Assembly (NCBI GenBank): GCA_039602395.1
Contig: JBCNJP010000007.1
Coordinates: 108,069,377 to 108,133,376 of the forward strand
Reading direction: 5' to 3'
From: Deinandra increscens subsp. villosa
Taxonomy: Eukaryota > Streptophyta > Magnoliopsida > Asterales > Asteraceae
DNA: 64,000 bases
In this document: in pieces, positions 59,491 through 64,000 of the stretch
How positions within the stretch are numbered: the stretch's first letter is position 1
How the letters are laid out: the number at the start of each line of letters is the position of its first letter
Notes under the pieces: generated by a model
The model's database searches: none
What the model was told of the DNA's origin: nothing
What the model saw: only the letters and a program-made list of their open reading frames with translations
Translations under genes and position numbers: made by a program

Positions 59491-62400
59491 TTACAAAGAA
59501 GTGGCGGGTAAACGGGCAACAAGTTGCGCCGCAACCCCCTTTTGAATCGCGAACCCAATCCTACTAAAGACAAAGTTATGAGCCCTAGGGGACGACAAAT
59601 TACTATGCACAACACGTTGAACCCGACTCAGGAATTCAACCGCCCCCGGGGCAAGGAACCCAAATGTGTCAAAGGCAAAAGGGATAAACACGTGTTGATT
59701 TTCAAGGCAGGCTCTCTCGTGTTTAGCAACTTTGCCAGATTCTGCCTTCAACGCAGCTCGCCCCGCACCGAGACCATTGCCCCTAAGCCCAACAAGAGGA
59801 GACACACCAGTGAGGTCAACACAAGCGTGTTTCCCCCAGCCCAGCCAAACACAAGCACATCGGCCGGTCGCAAAGTAGACCTCCCTTCCAGCGGATCCGT
59901 CAAGAAGTTCACAGGAGCCTCTTTTTTAGCAGAGATACCCGCACGCTTCAAAACATCAAACAACACATCCCTGACCCAATCATGTCTGTATTTAAACCCC
60001 GGTAATTCCTTACAATGGACCGCATGCTCGCCGAAGGTGTCTAAAGAAGCCTTGCGACAGACAGGGCATGGCTCATCATTAGGGAAGATAGGGATCATAA
60101 GTCTGTACTTAAGGATAGTCCGATACTCCACAGCTGACATATGTTGCCCCAACCCTTCAATGGGGATGACAGACAGGAAGTCTTGGGCCCGAGGGGCCTG
60201 AAGACATGCCAACACAGCTTTTTGGCGAGGGGATAGGGCAAATGTGACTTCCAAACTCTGGGCAATTTTACTAAAAAGGGCACTCGCCAAAGTATCCTGG
60301 GTTTTAGAGGGGGCGGTGTCCTTACTAGAAAACCCGCCCAAATCAAAATCGGGAAGTGAAGTACGCAAGCGTCCCAGCGCGCACTCGAAGTCAGAGTCCA
60401 TCTCATCAAAGCCACACTCCCGAAGAATGTGGTCCTGCAATTTCCATGACTGGGCCCTCGATGCCACAAAAGCATATGTAGAAACATCCTCCGGTGAGCA
60501 TAACCCAAGTCCCCTAAAACGGGTTGGGAGGGAAGCTAACCTCCATTGTAAGTCCCCGAAAAAGGCACCCCCACAAACAACAATGTCCTCGACAGCTCCC
60601 CGGAGGCCCTTGTCAAAAATAGAAACAGCATCCCCAACGTGGGAAGGCTGACAAGTCCGGAGGCCAAACAACAACTTAGCAACACCCATACAGGAACGGA
60701 GCAAAATGAGCTCACATTGAGGATCCCGAAGGCGAGGGAGACAACGCATTAGATCAACAGCCGAGGCCGCCCTCTTCATAGCCAAGTTGCTAATAAACCC
60801 AGCATCTCGACTAACGGCACCACCAAGGAGTTTCACTCCTAACCCCGGCCTCCCGATCTCGCTGGGGAACAACCCATCCTGCACCTTCACCCCATTACAC
60901 GTCGGCCAAAAAACCTCAGTTTTCTTGATGTTTAAAACAAGGCCCAGCGCGGGCCCCTCAGTCCTGATGATATCCAAAGCTTTAGCCACCTCTTTAGCGT
61001 CTCCGATAATCGTGCCATCATCCAGGTACCAAGCATGGAAAGGGAGCCTGCAAAAATCCCTAATCCGATGAGCAAGCGGGTGCAGAACTAAGGCAAAAAG
61101 GAGAGGCCCCAGAGGGTCCCCTTGCTGCACTCCCGTGGTGGACCAAATATGATCATCGCCAACATATAACCTAGATGGTTGCCCATATAAAAAATCCACC
61201 CAGGGGGAAATGGATGGACATCGGGCCCGAACCTCGCGTAAGAGGGCAGTCCTATCCACCAAATTGAACGCATTAGAGAAATCCACAGTAAGCATAGCCA
61301 AGGACCCATCCGAGTGAAACTCATGCAAGAACCTGTTAGCGCTGTGGAGCACAGCCTCCGCTCCACTAGGGACCCCCACCCCAAATTGAAAATCAGAAAG
61401 ATATTTAGTCATCTCCTTCCCGACCCCTCTAATAGCCACCTTAGAGACCAGCCTCCTCCAGATCGCACCGACAGCAATTGGGCGGATCCCATTGTCCGGT
61501 TTAAGCAGGGGGGTGAGAGGAGCGGACGCCACAAACTCCGCAAGGACCTTAGGGCACCTTCCCCCCAAACATAGATTAACCACCTCAGTAATGGCCCCAA
61601 GCAACCTATCCGCGATCGCAGACCCCTCACCACAGAGAGCATCCATGATGTGCTGGGCCCTAAGCCCGTCACGCCCACAAGAAGTCCCTTTGGGGAAGGA
61701 TTTAATGCAGCCAAACACGCTATCGATATTAGCAACAAACGAGGGCTCAGAGTGCAAGGAAACAGGCATGACCGGAAGGGGCAAGATGGGATGCTTGGTG
61801 ACCAACACATCCAAAGTATCCTTACCTAGAGGAGCAACACCCGAAGAACATAGAACTTTCACCGCAGCAGTGAAATGCCCATCAGCAACCTTCCGCAAAC
61901 ATTGTTTAACATTAGTACTCCCCACAGATGAATCAGACCCAGGGGCAGCCTCACCACTCCCAGAGACACCCCTCGGGTATTCGGAAAAAAGGGATAAAAT
62001 TAGCTCATGGAAACCATCTCTGTCACCCCAAGCAGCCAGCGATCGCTGGATGCTTTGACATTGCAATGACTTCCTATTACCGGATCTGCGTTCCTGCCGG
62101 TTAGCGGGACGAAAAACCCTTAGCGTACAACGAGGGAGCAACAAAAGCCTCACCCACGCATCAATAGATTCAGGCATAGCGGCCACCTTACTTAGGGCGC
62201 CCACCAAGGCATGGGAAAAGGCCATACGACAAATATACGGGATGCTCTTCACAGTATGAAAACGAAGAGAAAAAACACGGTCAAGTAGGACCTCGTCCAC
62301 CACCACCTCACCCGCTGGGGCAACGTCCCTAACAACAAACGGCTTAGGGATCCCCACAATAAACTCCTCCACATCCCCAACAACCCGATGGAACTGAGCC

Positions 62401-62912
62401 ATGCCGTCTTCGTGGTGACACGCCCGACTAAGAGCGTGCAAGCCCATGCAAACCCCACACAACCATTGGCCCAAGACCTTGAGAGACCCGCCAACAGAAG
62501 CAAACAACTCGCCATCCGAGGAGATGGAATCCCGCAAGGTCTCCTTCTTCTCGTCGGACGACAAATGGAAACGTTTAATATGTGCCACCAACCGAGGAAA
62601 CCCCTTGGAGCCCGCCAACCCATCCGGGCAACAATGAAACGCCCAAAAGGGACACGGCCAAACCCCATCGCCACCCTGGGCCCCAGACATACCACCACCC
62701 CACCCGCGAAAGAGCAGGAGCCAACACCAAAGAGACACAACACGGACAAAAACACGGGCACCCGACCACCGAGAACCGGAAGAATTAAAACAGCAAAGCA
62801 ACAAATAAAAGAAACAACGGAGGGTCGGCGAACCGAGGTACAGGGTCGGCAAACCGAAGAAAAAAAGGAACCAAAGGACAAACACCAAAATAGCTTGTCG
62901 CGTGAAAATCAT
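59491..62912 (-). CDS. RLE-type non-LTR retrotransposon polyprotein (ZF-RT-CCHC-endonuclease)
   Basis: Single minus-strand frame of 1054 codons (62912-59748) continuing, after one shift at a C-run (59833-59837), in the frame that ends at 59491. Domains (residues from 62912): N-terminal Cys/His cluster C87, C94/C95, H111, H116 followed by HL, like a zinc finger; RT with motif A VDFSNAFN at 543-550, motif B QQGDPLGPLL at 596-605 and catalytic YLDD at 629-632 (61017-61028); CCHC motif C949, C952, H963, C967; then RHDWVRD, KKE and RPADV at 1015-1019 and, beyond the shift, VDLTGV, matching the PD-(D/E)xK style of restriction-like endonucleases in R2-type LINEs. No apurinic endonuclease and no integrase, so not L1 and not LTR. 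The first 74 codons are Phe/Leu/Trp-rich and probably leader; ATG 62690 (MSGAQGG) is the more likely start, giving about 1065 residues. Much more GC-rich than the flanks. Confidence 0.82.
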
Positions 62913-64000
62913 GATTATATTTTTTAATTTTTAATTGTTTTTAAATTGTTTTCTTTTATACATTGTTTTATCATGATTTGCTACGTGACAGATTATGATT
63001 AACATGCTTCATTCATGGCTTGTCACGTATTATTTATGCTTAATTATGATTATTTTCAATTGTTTATATAACTTGTTTTCTTGACATTAGTTTTAGTTTC
63101 AGACCATTGACTTATTTTGATGTTTACACAAATATAATGAAACATCACGAGTTATACAAAACAAACACACGCAACAACATACGCGCCGCAATATTATCTA
63201 AATTGTTACAATATACACATTGGTTTAAGAATTTTGATACATTTATTAAACAAATATGATATTTTATTATCTGATAAATATTAATTTTGTGAGAATAAGA
63301 AAATAAAAACCAAAGTCAATGATGGATGCATAAATTTCTATGTGACTCTTAAATTCGTTGTGAACTTCTTTTAGTCGACTTTTGGGTTGAACTATTCAAG
63401 ACCCAAGAGGTATTTGAACTTTGAACGTGTGCCTCTATTTAATTATGATAAATACAAAATGACTTAACATAATTTTTTTTTCTTTGCGAAAAAAACGAAA
63501 TTTGATTTTTTTTAATGGCATGTTTCATCCAGGTCGTGAATCTTACGATTTAAAGATGTAAAATTTTATCCACCACCAAGATATCCTAGATTAAAGACAC
63601 TTTGATATGTAATTTTAAACCTAATTAATTTTACAAAATGTTAAATGCATTTATACTTTTTTTAAACCCGTAGAACAAAACTGTAATATTTGTCAACCAC
63701 CGGAACGCTTCGTGCACTCTACTCATATATTTTAGTTGTATATATTATAGATTTATTTCAAAATAATTTTAGTTCGAGTTGTTTCACATTTTAACTTTAT
63801 TGAATAATCTCTGATAATTGTGTTTTAGGTATAATTTAGGAGTAGATTAGAAGATATGTGTTAGCCGTTTAAAAAAAAGAATGAATTTCTTTTTATTCAC
63901 TAGTTACTAACTTTATCAAACAACTAAAATAATTTGTCATTAAAAAACTAAATTAATCTTTTATAATTTTAAATAAGACAACCAAATATAAACGTTATCC
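62913..64000. other. Intergenic; CACGTGA-type repeats
   Basis: 62890-63200 repeats the family seen at 48040-48450: (gct)tg(t/c)cacgtga near 62893, 62980 and 63018, and gaaacatcacgagttatacaaaac at 63138. The rest is AT-rich without recognised genes. Confidence 0.45.

Noticed and set aside
59524..60201. Plus-strand open frame of 225 codons, and others at 60244-60651, 61492-62058 and 62388-62927
   Set aside because: They are antisense shadows of the GC-rich RLE element ORF and show no domain or family resemblance.

Overview
This is a gene-sparse, AT-rich window of a plant nuclear genome. It has spliced genes with GT-AG introns, plant-specific families (YABBY, VAP27, FMO GS-OX-like, F-box/LRR) and a very high load of plant transposable elements. 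A eudicot is certain from the gene families; a composite (Asteraceae) is my guess from the transposon style, not proven here. There are no rRNA genes, canonical tRNA genes or CRISPR arrays.

Layout. (1) 1-1676: F-box/LRR gene, plus strand, 5' end cut off by the window edge. (2) 3247-6034: intact seven-exon flavin monooxygenase, plus strand. (3) 10137-6556: intact eight-exon VAP27 gene, minus strand, tail-to-tail with the FMO. (4) 10473-11591: non-autonomous Mutator-like element with ~185-bp inverted ends and a perfect 9-bp target duplication. (5) 12031-12421: hAT-type MITE. (6) 12960-19480: decayed autonomous Helitron, minus strand, with Rep/helicase and RPA1-like genes. (7) 19.5-25.2 kb: intergenic, with one Tourist-like MITE and a 66-bp tandem duplication. 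(8) 28276-25230: intact seven-exon YABBY transcription factor of the FIL/YAB3 type, minus strand. (9) 28.3-49 kb: transposon graveyard holding LINE fragments, SINEs, hAT and CACTA MITEs, a Harbinger transposase remnant and MULE fragments. (10) 49061-54333: long L1-type LINE bounded by a 15-bp target duplication, with a second LINE tail inserted in the opposite direction at its 3' flank. (11) 54.6-59.4 kb: repeats and small insertions. (12) 62912-59491: minus-strand ORF of more than 1000 codons encoding a different non-LTR retrotransposon, with N-terminal zinc finger, YLDD reverse transcriptase, CCHC motif and restriction-like endonuclease (RLE). (13) To 64000: intergenic repeats.

How the parts relate. 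Only four host genes are supported: ubiquitin-ligase adaptor, S/N-oxygenase, ER-membrane tether and leaf-polarity regulator. They have no shared pathway. The rest is a record of transposition by at least six superfamilies (LINE-L1, LINE-RLE, SINE, Helitron, MULE, hAT/CACTA/Harbinger). Several insertions are nested. The item I find most worth attention is the RLE-type LINE at 59.5-62.9 kb, which is almost uninterrupted.
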